From Oscillospiraceae bacterium (GTDB taxonomy: Bacteria > Bacillota > Clostridia > Oscillospirales > Oscillospiraceae), in contig JABLYK010000056.1 of NCBI GenBank assembly GCA_018265835.1, forward strand, positions 1-11,413: 11,413 nucleotides of DNA. Direction: 5' to 3'. The notes below the pieces were generated by a model that saw only the letters and a program-made list of their open reading frames with translations, made no database searches and was not told the origin of the DNA. A program made the translations under genes and the position numbers. Positions 1-7,554 of the stretch are shown here, one piece after another. How positions within the stretch are numbered: position 1 is the first letter of the stretch; the number at the start of each line of letters is the position of its first letter.

Positions 1-56
1 GGCCTCATAAAAAATATTTTTGCTTTTTTGTGCATTTACTCTTGACAAATGGCCAC

Positions 57-90
57 AAAAACAGGCAGGCCGAAGCCTGTCTGTTTTTTG
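57..90 (-). terminator. Intrinsic terminator with UUCG tetraloop, end of the transporter gene
   Basis: Arms at 61-70 and 75-84 pair over 10 positions with one G-T wobble. The loop at 71-74 reads TTCG on the minus strand, closed by C-G, which is the very stable cUUCGg tetraloop. A T-run (57-61 read on the minus strand) follows, so it fits termination of the transporter that stops at 115. A second T-run at 84-89 on the plus strand would let it work in both directions. Confidence 0.85.
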
Positions 91-114
91 TGCTTGTATG
101 AAACCGGGGAGAAA

Positions 115-1512
115 TCAGCAGAGGCCGATTGCCTGCCACAGGGGAACGCTGACGGTCATTGCGATGAGCGTCATAACGGTGTATGCATAAGAAGCCTTCT
201 GTGCGCAGGGGTAGTCCATGCAGCCGGCCATCTTGACGAAGCCGAGCACCGGGGGGCTCATGTAGTTGGTGTTCCACGCGCTGCTCATCATCCAGTAGAC
301 GAACACCAGGATGAACATGCTCATTCCGTGCGCCTCCATCAGAGGTCCAAAAATCGCAATCATAATGGTCAGGCCGCAGGTCTGGGATACGATCACATAA
401 CGGAGTGCGAACGTAATGACGCACAGAGCAGGAACGAAGATGTACGGGCTGCCCATAATCGGCGCAAAGATGGGGCCGAGAATGGCGGAGAGCCAGGCGC
501 TCACGCCGGTGGTGGACATGAAGCCTGCAATGCCGAGAACGCCGCCGATGAACAGAAGCAGTGTCCACTGACCCTTCGCATTCACTTCCGGCGCGGTCAT
601 CAGGCCGCAGGCGATGAACGCAACATCAGCCGCGAGCGCAACGAAACCGGCATCCACGCCGTGGAGCTTCTGCGTGATCCAGAGGATAACAGCAACAATA
701 ATGATGATCATGCCCTTCTTTTCGTTGCTGCTGACAGGGCCAAGCGCCTTATACTGTTCCTTCAGGAAGGACACGTCGCCGGCGAGCTTCTCTTTCGGCT
801 TGCAAATGATCGCGCAGTAAACATAGACCAGAATGATCATAGCGATGTACCACACGATGGTGCACTTCAGCCAGGAGCCCCAGGTGAAGGTGAGTCCACC
901 CATGAAGCCGATCATCAGCGCGACAAACGCGGAGCCGGACATGAATGCAACGCCGAGGGTATAGGTGCCAATGAAGTTTGCGAACCACAGGCCGCGTGCA
1001 GCCTTGGTGTTCGGTTCAGCGCCGACAGCCTGGCACACCTGACCGATCAGGGGCGCCATAATGGAGGTCTTCGCATAGGAGCTGGGAATCATGGGCGTCG
1101 TGATGATGCCGGCCAACAGCATAGCCGTCACCTGTCCGCCGTAGGTGCCGGGGAACTTCGTCAGAACCCACAGTGCCAGACGCTTCATGAAACCGCTGTT
1201 GTTGATGCCGATCGACATAACGAACACGCCCAGGCAAAGCCAGACGGTCGTGCCGTGGAACTGTGCGGTGATTTCTGCAACCGTTCCGATTTTGAATGTC
1301 AGCAGCAGAACCATCGTCGCCAGAATCGCAGCCCAGTCCGGCAGCGCTTTGGAAATCAGGCAGACCAGCATGAATGCAAAGCATCCCAGGTACTGCCACG
1401 CCGTGCGGCTCATCATTTCCGTCACGGGAGGCAGGTAGGCGATCAGCAGCATCACAACAAGTCCGCCGAGAATTCCAAAGATTGTTGTTTTTGTTTGCTT
1501 ACTCATACTCAT
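115..1512 (-). CDS. SLC13/DASS-family carboxylate (anion) transporter
   Basis: A 465-residue polytopic membrane protein made almost entirely of hydrophobic segments (about 10-12 helices), the usual length of divalent anion/Na+ symporters such as CitT and other SLC13 proteins. The first half has the family-like stretch with TTVWLCLGVFVMSIG near residue 88 and a re-entrant-loop region around 140-155 (MIPSSYAKTS). The second half repeats the layout with a loop at about 362-370 (VIVSQTCG). The start at 1512 has AGGAG (1525 to 1521 on the minus strand) 8 nt upstream; a second in-frame ATG at 1506 is too close to be preferred. It probably imports a di- or tricarboxylate or another organic acid, possibly the substrate of the neighbouring CoA and enoate genes; that link is inferred from position only. 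The family is clear from overall pattern; the substrate is unknown, and the loops lack the textbook SNT motif. Confidence 0.8.
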   Translation of the reverse strand: MSMSKQTKTTIFGILGGLVVMLLIAYLPPVTEMMSRTAWQYLGCFAFMLVCLISKALPDWAAILATMVLLLTFKIGTVAEITAQFHGTTVWLCLGVFVMSIGINNSGFMKRLALWVLTKFPGTYGGQVTAMLLAGIITTPMIPSSYAKTSIMAPLIGQVCQAVGAEPNTKAARGLWFANFIGTYTLGVAFMSGSAFVALMIGFMGGLTFTWGSWLKCTIVWYIAMIILVYVYCAIICKPKEKLAGDVSFLKEQYKALGPVSSNEKKGMIIIIVAVILWITQKLHGVDAGFVALAADVAFIACGLMTAPEVNAKGQWTLLLFIGGVLGIAGFMSTTGVSAWLSAILGPIFAPIMGSPYIFVPALCVITFALRYVIVSQTCGLTIMIAIFGPLMEAHGMSMFILVFVYWMMSSAWNTNYMSPPVLGFVKMAGCMDYPCAQKASYAYTVMTLIAMTVSVPLWQAIGLC

Positions 1513-1669
1513 ACAATCTTCTCCTTTTTCTTCGTCGTTTTTGTTTTGCTTTTGTGAAATTATTGTCCAAATCGACTGGGTTTAGGTTACTACAGGTTGT
1601 CTGAATTTTCACCAACAAAGAATACGAAATTCTTTTGTTAAAAAATAATCCTTTTTGTATTTTGTGAAC

Positions 1670-1703
1670 AACAACGGGAAATCTGTGGTTTTTCCCTGTT
1701 GTT
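1670..1703. repeat. Hairpin-forming inverted repeat in divergent promoter region
   Basis: Left arm AACAACGGGAAA (1670-1681) pairs with TTTCCCTGTTGTT (1691-1703) over 12 positions with a single bulged T; the loop is 9 nt. It lies about 160 bp upstream of the transporter start and 330 bp upstream of the flavin oxidoreductase start. It could be an operator or a weak attenuator; the sequence does not decide between them. Confidence 0.5.
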
Positions 1704-1824
1704 TTGCACAAAAAGCATGTCCTTCTTTCGGCAAATCAGCGGAACGCCGCGCGTTTTTTTAATTGTGCTCCTCTGTTTCCTACCTCAAACCGAAGCGCCC
1801 AAGGCGGCCTGCCGGCAGCCGGGC

Positions 1825-1862
1825 AGCGGTTCCGGACGCGCTGCGCACCGCGCCGGAACGCT
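1825..1862. repeat. GC-rich imperfect hairpin in leader of flavin oxidoreductase gene
   Basis: AGC-G-GTTCCGG-A-CGCG (1825-1840) pairs with CGCG-CCGGAAC-GCT (1849-1862): 14 pairs with two single-base bulges and an 8-nt loop. No T-run follows, so it is not a standard terminator. It stands in an otherwise AT-rich spacer next to the palindrome CTGCCGGCAG (1809-1818). Confidence 0.5.
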
Positions 1863-1932
1863 TCTCCCTTCCATTGTGTATTTCATCCAAAATTGCTTTC
1901 CGATGCAGATTCGATATTCGGTATGGATGATG

Positions 1933-1961
1933 TTGAAAGTGCCGTTTGACTTTGATATCTT
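1933..1961 (+). promoter_or_regulatory. Possible sigma-70-type promoter for the flavin oxidoreductase gene
   Basis: TTGAAA (1933-1938; 5 of 6 to consensus) and TATCTT (1956-1961; 4 of 6) are separated by 17 nt. Transcription would start near 1968, giving a leader of about 65 nt before the ATG at 2032. This is a match by eye in AT-rich DNA, hence the low confidence. Confidence 0.3.
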
Positions 1962-2015
1962 TTTGTTAAAGTCAGAAAAACACCATGTTTTCAGCGACAA
2001 AATTGAACCCGAAAT

Positions 2016-2021
2016 AGGAGG
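2016..2021 (+). promoter_or_regulatory. Ribosome binding site AGGAGG deciding the start at 2032
   Basis: A perfect AGGAGG ends 10 nt before ATG 2032. The same frame is open upstream to an ATG at 1699, but no ribosome binding site precedes that start and the extra residues match no family; the homologous protein begins at 2032. Confidence 0.85.
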
Positions 2022-2031
2022 AATTCTAATT

Positions 2032-3024
2032 ATGAAAACGAAACTCACAGAACTGCTTGGCATCGAATATCCGATCGTACAGAGCGGTATGCAGTGGCTT
2101 GCTGTCCCGCAGCTGGCCTCTGCGGTCTGCAACGCGGGCGGCATCGGCACCATCAACGTCACCTGCTGGCCCACCCTCGACGAGTTCGCCGACGCGCTCG
2201 ACGAAATGAACAGCCTGACCAGCAAGCCCTACATCGTCAACATTTCTCTGGCTCCGACCCAGCGTCTGGACAGCGAAGAGATCCGCAAGACCATCCGCCT
2301 GTGCGGTGAGAAGCACGTCGCCGCCATCGAGACTTCTGCGGAAGATCCACGCGAGTTCATCGACGACATCAAGGCCGCCGGTATGCGTCACTTCCACAAG
2401 TGCCCGAACTACAAGGTTTCCCTGAGCATGGAGCGCAAGGGGCTCGACGGCGTCATCATCGCCGGCTACGAAGTGGGCGGCCATCCCTCCGCGGACGGCG
2501 TCGGCACCTTCGTCATCGCGCACCGCTGCGCGGCCGACATGAAGATCCCCGTCATCGCCGCCGGCGGCATTGCGGACGGCCAGGGTCTTGCCGCTGCGCT
2601 CGCGCTGGGCGCTTCCGGCGTTGCCATGGGTACCCGCTTTGTCTGCGTGGACGAGTGCCCGATCTCCGAGAACCATCGTCAGTGGGTCATCAACCACACC
2701 GAGAAGGACACCGTCCTCTGCCAGCAGACCATCGGCAGCATGATGCGTGTTTCCAAGAACAACGCCGCTCTGCTCGCCAACGAGATTGAAACCCGCGGCC
2801 TGCGCACCGGCAAGGCTCCGATGGAGATCCTCAAGGAGCAGATGCCCGTCATCACCGGTCAGAAGACCCGTCTCGCCTTCCTCGACGGCAATGTCGACAG
2901 CGCAATTTTCTGCGCCGGCATGGGCATGGGTCTGGTGCACGACGTCGTTCCCGTCAAGGTGCTGCTCGACCGCATGGTCAAGGAAGCCGAAGAGACCATC
3001 GACTCCCTCAAGCGCGCATTCTGA
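2032..3024 (+). CDS. FMN-dependent NAD(P)H oxidoreductase, nitronate monooxygenase/FabK-like
   Basis: A 330-residue single-domain TIM-barrel flavoprotein, normal length for the family. The N-terminus LLGIEYPIVQSGM is the typical first strand. Residues 145-152 (GYEVGGHP) carry the conserved glycine-glycine-histidine segment of nitronate monooxygenases. Residues 177-183 (AGGIADG) and 200-203 (GTRF) form the FMN phosphate-binding part shared with enoyl-ACP reductase II (FabK). Nitronate monooxygenases oxidise alkyl nitronates; FabK reduces enoyl-ACP; many relatives are uncharacterised. It is transcribed alone, divergent from the transporter, with its own terminator, and no fatty-acid genes adjoin it, which argues against a housekeeping FabK role. 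In this setting it might reduce or oxidise a metabolite linked to the neighbouring enoate pathway (inference). The family call is firm, the reaction is not. Confidence 0.85.
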   Translation: MKTKLTELLGIEYPIVQSGMQWLAVPQLASAVCNAGGIGTINVTCWPTLDEFADALDEMNSLTSKPYIVNISLAPTQRLDSEEIRKTIRLCGEKHVAAIETSAEDPREFIDDIKAAGMRHFHKCPNYKVSLSMERKGLDGVIIAGYEVGGHPSADGVGTFVIAHRCAADMKIPVIAAGGIADGQGLAAALALGASGVAMGTRFVCVDECPISENHRQWVINHTEKDTVLCQQTIGSMMRVSKNNAALLANEIETRGLRTGKAPMEILKEQMPVITGQKTRLAFLDGNVDSAIFCAGMGMGLVHDVVPVKVLLDRMVKEAEETIDSLKRAF

Positions 3025-3084
3025 TTCCCCTGCATTCTTCCCTTTTTCTCGCATCCTCCACTTTTTTCATACCTCACAAAACGG

Positions 3085-3126
3085 GAGCGTGGCAGTCTTA
3101 TGGCTGTTACGCTCTTGTTGTTTTTG
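3085..3126 (+). terminator. Intrinsic terminator of the flavin oxidoreductase gene
   Basis: Arms GAGCGTGGCAG (3085-3095) and CTGTTACGCTC (3104-3114) pair over 11 positions with two G-U wobbles around an 8-nt loop. The T-rich stretch TTGTTGTTTTT follows on the plus strand, 61 bases after the stop at 3024. Confidence 0.75.
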
Positions 3127-3139
3127 TCCGGCAGCACGG

Positions 3140-3175
3140 CAAAACGCCCCGCAAACCAACCGGTTTGCGGGGCGT
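3140..3175 (-). terminator. Intrinsic terminator of the ligase-enoate reductase operon
   Basis: A perfect 14-bp inverted repeat, ACGCCCCGCAAACC (3144-3157) with GGTTTGCGGGGCGT (3162-3175), and a 4-nt loop. Read on the minus strand the stem is followed by TTTT (3143-3140). It lies 15 bases past the stop codon at 3190-3192, so it closes the three-gene minus-strand operon and, with 3085-3126, insulates the two convergent units. Confidence 0.85.
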
Positions 3176-3189
3176 CTGTTGTTTGGTAG

Positions 3190-5190
3190 TTACATCATTC
3201 TGGCCGCTTCAAAGCCGTCCCAGATCGCAGAGTGGATGTTATGCACCTTGCGTCCGTCGCCGAGAACAAAGACGTGCTCATAGTCGTTTTTGATCTCATC
3301 GAACAGCGTGTGCTCCGAACGGAAGCCGATGGATTCGATGATTGTGTCCGCCTCGACGAACAGCGGCGTGCCGTCCTGCACGAGCGCAATGCCGTTGTCG
3401 GCCACGGACTCGACGCCGGTCTTCTCCAGGATCGTGACCTTGTGGAAGGCCAGCAGATCGCGCAGCATGGCGTCGTTCATGGCGGGCAGATTGGCAGAGC
3501 GGAGAATCTGCCGGCGGGCAACAACCGTCACCTGCTTGCCCTGCATCGCCAGATGCAGCGCCAGCTCGCAGCCGACCAGACCGCCGCCGATGACCACGGC
3601 ACGGTCGCCGACCGCAGCCTTGCCGCCCAGAACGGACAGCGCATCGGTCACGATCGCCTTGTCCGCGCCGGGAACCTCCAGCTTCACCGGGTTGCTGCCG
3701 GCAGCGACGAACACATTGTCCGGCGCAAACGCATCCAGCGCCGCCTTGTCCGCCCTGGTGTTCAGGCGCACCTCGACGCCCAGTATGCGAAGCTGATTTT
3801 CATACCATTCGATCAGTGCGCGGTCTGCCTTCTTGAAGTCCGGGACGCCTGCATACTTGAGCATACCACCGAGTTTGTCCGAAGCCTCGAACAGAACGAC
3901 GGTGTGGCCGCGCATCGCGCTGACGCGGGCGGCTTCCAGACCGGCGGGGCCGCCGCCGACCACGGCGACGCGCTTCGGCTGCTCCGCGCGGGTGATGCTG
4001 ACGAGCGTTTCGCGGCATGCCTCCGGATTGACGACGCAGGAACCGACAGCGCCGGCAAACGCGCGGCCAAAGCAGCCCTCGTGGCAGCACAGGCACGGGC
4101 GGATCTCCGCCTGCCGGTCGTTGCGCACCTTGTTGACGTATTCCGGATCGGTCAGAAGCGGTCTGGCGAGGCCGATCATGTCGCACTTTCCGGTGCGGAG
4201 GGCTTCCGCCGCCAGATCCGGGTCGTCCATTCTGCCGGCAGTCAGCACGGGCACATCCACGACCTTTTTGACCATCTCGGCAAACGGCAGATACACGCCC
4301 TTGTCAAAATACATGGGCGGATGCGGCCAGTACCAGCTGTCGTAGGTGCCGGCGTCCACGTCAAGGCCGTCGTAGCCCGCCTCGACCAGAATCTTCGCCG
4401 CTTCCAGACCTTCCTCATAGTCACGGCCGAGTTCCTTGAAGTCCTCGCCCGGCAGGCCGCCCTGGCGGATGCCCTTGATGAAGCTCTTGAGCGAGAAGCG
4501 CAGAATGACCGGGAAGTCCTTGCCGCAGTATTCCTTGATGCGCTGGACGATCTCAATGGCGAAGGTCAGGCGGCCGCGCAGGTCGCCGCCGTACTTGTCG
4601 GTTCTCTGGTTGAACAGCGACATGGCAAAGCAGTCAAGCAGGTAGCCCTCGTGCACTGCGTGAACCTCCACGCCGTCATATCCGCATTTTTTTGCAATGA
4701 CCGCCGAAACGCCGAACTGGTTCACGATCTTCTCCACCTCTTCGGTGGTCAGCTCGCGGCACTGGATTTTCGGGTTCCACCGGTTGGACACGGGCGACGG
4801 CGCGACAAATGCGCGGTTGTGGATCATAGCCGGCATCGCGCTGCGGCCGAGACCCGCGGTGAGCTGGACAAAAATTTTGGTGCCAAAGGGGTGCACGCGG
4901 TCGGTCAGCTCTCTGGCGGCCTTGATGTATTTGCCCGGGCAGATCGTCGGGCAGGGGAAGCTCCCTGCGCTGTGCTGCTCGATGTTGTTGTCAACCCAGT
5001 TCGCGCCCGTGATAATCAGGCCGACGCCGCCCGCCGCGCGGCGGACATAGTGCTCGACCGCTTCCGGCATATAGGCGCCATCCTCGTCGTTGTGCGTTGT
5101 GGTGCCCATTGCCGCCATATAATACCGGTTCGGGATCTGAACTTTCCCGATGGAAAACGGCGTAAAGAGCTCTGCATACTTTTCCTGCAT
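3190..5190 (-). CDS. 2-Enoate reductase (old yellow enzyme/FadH-type FMN, 4Fe-4S, FAD enzyme)
   Basis: A 666-residue three-part enzyme, the usual length of 2-enoate and 2,4-dienoyl-CoA reductases. Residues 1-350 form the FMN TIM barrel starting LFTPFSIGKVQIPNR. The cluster motif C366-x2-C369-x3-C373-x11-C385 binds 4Fe-4S. Residues 406-666 hold the FAD and NAD(P)H domains, with glycine motifs at 412-417 (GGGPAG) and 535-540 (GGGLVG). The active-site stretch HAVHEGYLLD (177-186, with Y183) and the YDSWYWPHPPMY region (283-294) resemble clostridial enoate reductases (Enr, cinnamate reductase FldZ) more than FadH or BaiCD, as recalled and not by alignment. Such enzymes reduce the C=C bond of free alpha,beta-unsaturated acids with NADH, in the cytoplasm. 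AGGAGG lies 8 nt before ATG 5190. It is the last gene of the operon, 56 bases after the CaiE-like gene. Confidence 0.88.
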   Translation of the reverse strand: MQEKYAELFTPFSIGKVQIPNRYYMAAMGTTTHNDEDGAYMPEAVEHYVRRAAGGVGLIITGANWVDNNIEQHSAGSFPCPTICPGKYIKAARELTDRVHPFGTKIFVQLTAGLGRSAMPAMIHNRAFVAPSPVSNRWNPKIQCRELTTEEVEKIVNQFGVSAVIAKKCGYDGVEVHAVHEGYLLDCFAMSLFNQRTDKYGGDLRGRLTFAIEIVQRIKEYCGKDFPVILRFSLKSFIKGIRQGGLPGEDFKELGRDYEEGLEAAKILVEAGYDGLDVDAGTYDSWYWPHPPMYFDKGVYLPFAEMVKKVVDVPVLTAGRMDDPDLAAEALRTGKCDMIGLARPLLTDPEYVNKVRNDRQAEIRPCLCCHEGCFGRAFAGAVGSCVVNPEACRETLVSITRAEQPKRVAVVGGGPAGLEAARVSAMRGHTVVLFEASDKLGGMLKYAGVPDFKKADRALIEWYENQLRILGVEVRLNTRADKAALDAFAPDNVFVAAGSNPVKLEVPGADKAIVTDALSVLGGKAAVGDRAVVIGGGLVGCELALHLAMQGKQVTVVARRQILRSANLPAMNDAMLRDLLAFHKVTILEKTGVESVADNGIALVQDGTPLFVEADTIIESIGFRSEHTLFDEIKNDYEHVFVLGDGRKVHNIHSAIWDGFEAARMM

Positions 5191-5246
5191 GTTTCGTTCC
5201 TCCTGTTTCTATGTTTTTGAGAATGATCTTCCGGATGCGCCCGTAT

Positions 5247-5780
5247 TCAGGGCTCTGCAAAATAGTTTTCCGGATCGCGGTACGCAGCTGCCAGCTTCAC
5301 GTACCAGTCCTTGGTGCCTTCCCAGATGCGGATATCCCGCTCCTCCAGCGCGCGCAGCTCCCTGGCCGGCATGCCGCCGGCAATGATGCGCGCGGGGATC
5401 ACCTGCTTTTGTTTGACGACTGCGCCCTCCGCGATCACGGCATATTCGCCGATTTCCGCGTTGAGGCTGATGATCGCGCCCATGCCGATGCTGGCCGACG
5501 GCGCAATGCTGCGGGAATGGACAATGGCGCCATGGCCGATCGTCACTCTGCGGCCAATCACACTCTCCGTGCAGCCGCCGCCACCGGCGTGAATGATGAC
5601 GCCCTCTTCGATGGCGACCTCCTCTTCAATTCGGATTTTGGCGGCGTCGCCGCGGATGATGGCCCCGGGGCCGACATAGCAGCGCGGGCCGATCTCCACG
5701 TCGCCGATCAGAGTGGCCTGCTCGCTCACAAAGGCCGTCTCGTCAACGACCGGACTTTTGCCTGCAAAAGAATATCGCAT
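5247..5780 (-). CDS. Gamma-carbonic-anhydrase-fold hexapeptide protein (CaiE/PaaY-like)
   Basis: A 177-residue left-handed beta-helix protein with repeated [LIV]-G-x4 hexapeptides from about residue 12 to 125 and a C-terminal helical tail. The three zinc-binding histidines of gamma-carbonic anhydrases are present: H64 (VIIHA), H83 and H88 (IGHGAIVH). The usual RGD at 43-45 is also there. CaiE and PaaY belong to this group; CaiE is encoded with the carnitine CoA genes, and PaaY hydrolyses dead-end CoA thioesters. A CoA-linked repair or cofactor role is therefore plausible here, since the gene sits 27 bases after the CoA ligase and 56 bases before the enoate reductase. The start at 5780 has AGGAGG a few bases upstream. 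Fold and metal site are clear; the actual activity is inferred from context. Confidence 0.85.
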   Translation of the reverse strand: MRYSFAGKSPVVDETAFVSEQATLIGDVEIGPRCYVGPGAIIRGDAAKIRIEEEVAIEEGVIIHAGGGGCTESVIGRRVTIGHGAIVHSRSIAPSASIGMGAIISLNAEIGEYAVIAEGAVVKQKQVIPARIIAGGMPARELRALEERDIRIWEGTKDWYVKLAAAYRDPENYFAEP

Positions 5781-5807
5781 ATGGTTCTCCTCCTGATGTC
5801 TTCGTGC

Positions 5808-7361
5808 TCAGGCCTGCCGCTTCGAGCGGTTCTTCAGCTCGCCGATCACGACCTTGCCGGTCGCGTTTTTCGGCAGCTCGCTCAAAAATTCAATCTCCTT
5901 CGGCGCGCGGAAGGTCGGCATGTTTGCGCGGCAATACTGCTTGAGCGCCTCCGGCGTCAGCCGACTGCCTGGCATAAGTACAACGCTGGCCTTGACATGC
6001 TCGCCCCACGTCTCGTCCGGCACGCCGTAAACCGCGGCCTCCGCGATATCGTCGCACAGGCGCATGATGACGTTGCAGACCTCGCCCGGATAAATGTTCT
6101 CGCCGCCGGAAATGATAAGATCGTCTTTCCGGCCGCACAGCGTAAGGAAGCCGTCCTTGTCCAGATAGCCCATGTCCTTGGTCCGGTACCAGCCGTCCTT
6201 GAAGCAGGCTTCCGTCAGCTCCGGCTGCTTGTAATAGCCCTTCATCCGGCCGGGACCCTTGACATAGATTTCGCCGGAAACGCCGGTCTCACATTCCTTG
6301 CCGCCCTCGCCGACAATTTTGACCGATGCGCCCGGAATCGGACGGCCGACCGAATCGCGGTGCGCGCCGCCGTCCGAGAAATGGTCGTCCGGCGCAAGCA
6401 GAGTGACGATGCTGTCCATTTCCGTCATGCCGTAAGATTGATAGAAGCGACAATCCAGCTTCTCGATGGCGCGATCCAGCAGCACCGGCGGGATCGGGCA
6501 GGTGGAATAGTTGACCGTGTGCAGGTTGGACAGATCATAGTGGTTTCTGTCCATTTCGTCCAGAATCCATTTCAGGATCGTCGGGACGACGCTGATGGCG
6601 TTGATCTTCTCCTCCACAAGGCTGTGCATGTAAGTCTCGAGCACAAACTGCGGCATCAGCACCATGGAGCCGCCGGTTGACAGCGACAGGTGCGCGCCGA
6701 TCGCCGCGGTGTGGAACAGCTGGGAAATATACTGATAGCGCTGGCCGTCCGGGTAGGAATACACGCTCAGTGCGCTGCGAAGCTCGCCCAGCATGGCGCC
6801 ATGCGTCTGCACCACGCACTTGGGATGTCCCGTCGTGCCGCTGGTATGCAGGCGGCAGGCCTCGTCTTCGGGACGCACGTCGGCGATCACAGGCCCGTCC
6901 GGCATGGCGGCAATCACATCGCGCATGGCCGGTGCGGCGTCGGTGGCATCGATCTCAATAAATTGGATTTTCCCAGCATAGCGCTCCCGGAGCTCCTGAT
7001 CCCACTCCGGCTTCTCCGGCTTGTAGAACGCACACAGCACGCCGTTCAGATCCAGCATATAAGCCATTTCTTCCGGCGTTAAGCGCCAGTTGATCTTCAC
7101 CGTGACGGCGCCCATTTTGTAAATGGCAAACTCGGCAATCAGGCATTCCGGGCAGTTGCGGGAAATAATCGCCACGGGATCGCCCTTTTGGATGCCCAGG
7201 CGCTCCAGATAATGCGCCGTCTGGCAGATCATCCGGCCAAACTGGCCGTATGTAATACGCCAGTCTCCAAAAATAATGGCCTCACGATCCGGGCAGCGTC
7301 CGATCGGGTCGTCCACGACTTGTCCAAAGCAGGTATAACGGTCAAATGCCTCAAAGTCCAT
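5808..7361 (-). CDS. AMP-forming acyl-CoA ligase (CaiC-like)
   Basis: A 517-residue member of the ANL adenylating family; first gene of the minus-strand operon. Motifs in order: P-loop LHTSGTTGHPK (171-181), YGMTE (310-314), WYRTKD (391-396) with the ribose-binding Asp 396, hinge region GRKDDLIISGGENIYPGEV (410-428), and the catalytic lysine K503 in NATGK. These enzymes activate a carboxylic acid with ATP to an acyl-adenylate, then to acyl-CoA. The nearby CaiB-like transferase and CaiE-like protein make a carnitine-ligase-like (CaiC) subtype likely, but the substrate is not readable. Translation starts at 7361, where GGAGGAG lies 7 nt upstream. The frame stays open to 7778, but that extension lacks a ribosome binding site and runs into an inverted-repeat element. 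Odd point: the usual TGD triplet is TKD. Confidence 0.88.
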   Translation of the reverse strand: MDFEAFDRYTCFGQVVDDPIGRCPDREAIIFGDWRITYGQFGRMICQTAHYLERLGIQKGDPVAIISRNCPECLIAEFAIYKMGAVTVKINWRLTPEEMAYMLDLNGVLCAFYKPEKPEWDQELRERYAGKIQFIEIDATDAAPAMRDVIAAMPDGPVIADVRPEDEACRLHTSGTTGHPKCVVQTHGAMLGELRSALSVYSYPDGQRYQYISQLFHTAAIGAHLSLSTGGSMVLMPQFVLETYMHSLVEEKINAISVVPTILKWILDEMDRNHYDLSNLHTVNYSTCPIPPVLLDRAIEKLDCRFYQSYGMTEMDSIVTLLAPDDHFSDGGAHRDSVGRPIPGASVKIVGEGGKECETGVSGEIYVKGPGRMKGYYKQPELTEACFKDGWYRTKDMGYLDKDGFLTLCGRKDDLIISGGENIYPGEVCNVIMRLCDDIAEAAVYGVPDETWGEHVKASVVLMPGSRLTPEALKQYCRANMPTFRAPKEIEFLSELPKNATGKVVIGELKNRSKRQA

Positions 7362-7368
7362 TGTTTGA

Positions 7369-7375
7369 CTCCTCC
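7369..7375 (-). promoter_or_regulatory. Ribosome binding site GGAGGAG deciding the ligase start at 7361
   Basis: On the minus strand GGAGGAG (7375 to 7369) lies 7 nt before the ATG at 7361-7359. This rules against the in-frame upstream ATGs inside the repeat-rich spacer. Confidence 0.85.
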
Positions 7376-7440
7376 GTTTGTTGTATTTGGGATCCGACGC
7401 GCAGCGACATCGGCAGCGTAGTACGCGCCGTTGCTTTTGT

Positions 7441-7467
7441 TTTAACGTTACATTTTTAACTTTAACG
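7441..7467. repeat. TTTAAC direct repeats upstream of the ligase gene
   Basis: TTTAACG occurs at 7441-7447 and again exactly 20 bp later at 7461-7467, with a further TTTAAC at 7455-7460. They lie 80-106 bp upstream of the ligase start, near where a promoter or activator site would be expected. The 20-bp period puts the two copies roughly on one face of the helix. Confidence 0.4.
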
Positions 7468-7554
7468 GTTTTGCCCGCAGGTAGCACCGTCATTCCCTCC
7501 AAAAACATCCTCAGAACTTCCGCACAGATTGCAGCATTAATTCCAATCTCATTT

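Larger units (their letters stand above)
1513..2031. other. Divergent intergenic region between transporter and flavin oxidoreductase genes
   Basis: 519 bases with no supported gene. The part from 1513 to about 1790 is AT-rich and carries the transporter RBS, repeated TTTTGTG-type motifs (1550-1559, 1660-1666, and 1714 to 1702 on the minus strand) and a hairpin at 1670-1703. Around 1795-1865 it changes abruptly to GC-rich and holds a perfect 10-bp palindrome (1809-1818) and a long hairpin (1825-1862). An open frame runs from 1699 into the downstream gene but has no ribosome binding site and non-coding-like composition, so it is treated as leader DNA. Confidence 0.6.

Noticed and set aside
43..48. 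TTGACA as a plus-strand promoter -35 box
   Set aside because: No -10 box at proper spacing and no plus-strand gene follows; the transporter terminator lies there instead.
49..1557. Long open frame on the plus strand opposite the transporter gene
   Set aside because: It is rich in His, Asp, Glu and Arg with no family resemblance, is antisense to a clear membrane protein, and arises from GC-biased third codon positions.
1699..2031. Upstream extension of the flavin oxidoreductase frame
   Set aside because: There is no ribosome binding site, the translation is unlike a protein of this family, and a perfect AGGAGG marks ATG 2032.
3232..5220. 662-codon open frame on the plus strand opposite the enoate reductase
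   Set aside because: It mirrors a clearly recognisable enzyme on the other strand, has no ribosome binding site and no recognisable protein content.
5211..6680. 489-codon open frame on the plus strand opposite the CaiE-like gene and ligase
   Set aside because: It spans two real genes on the other strand and their junction, and its sequence is low-complexity antisense.
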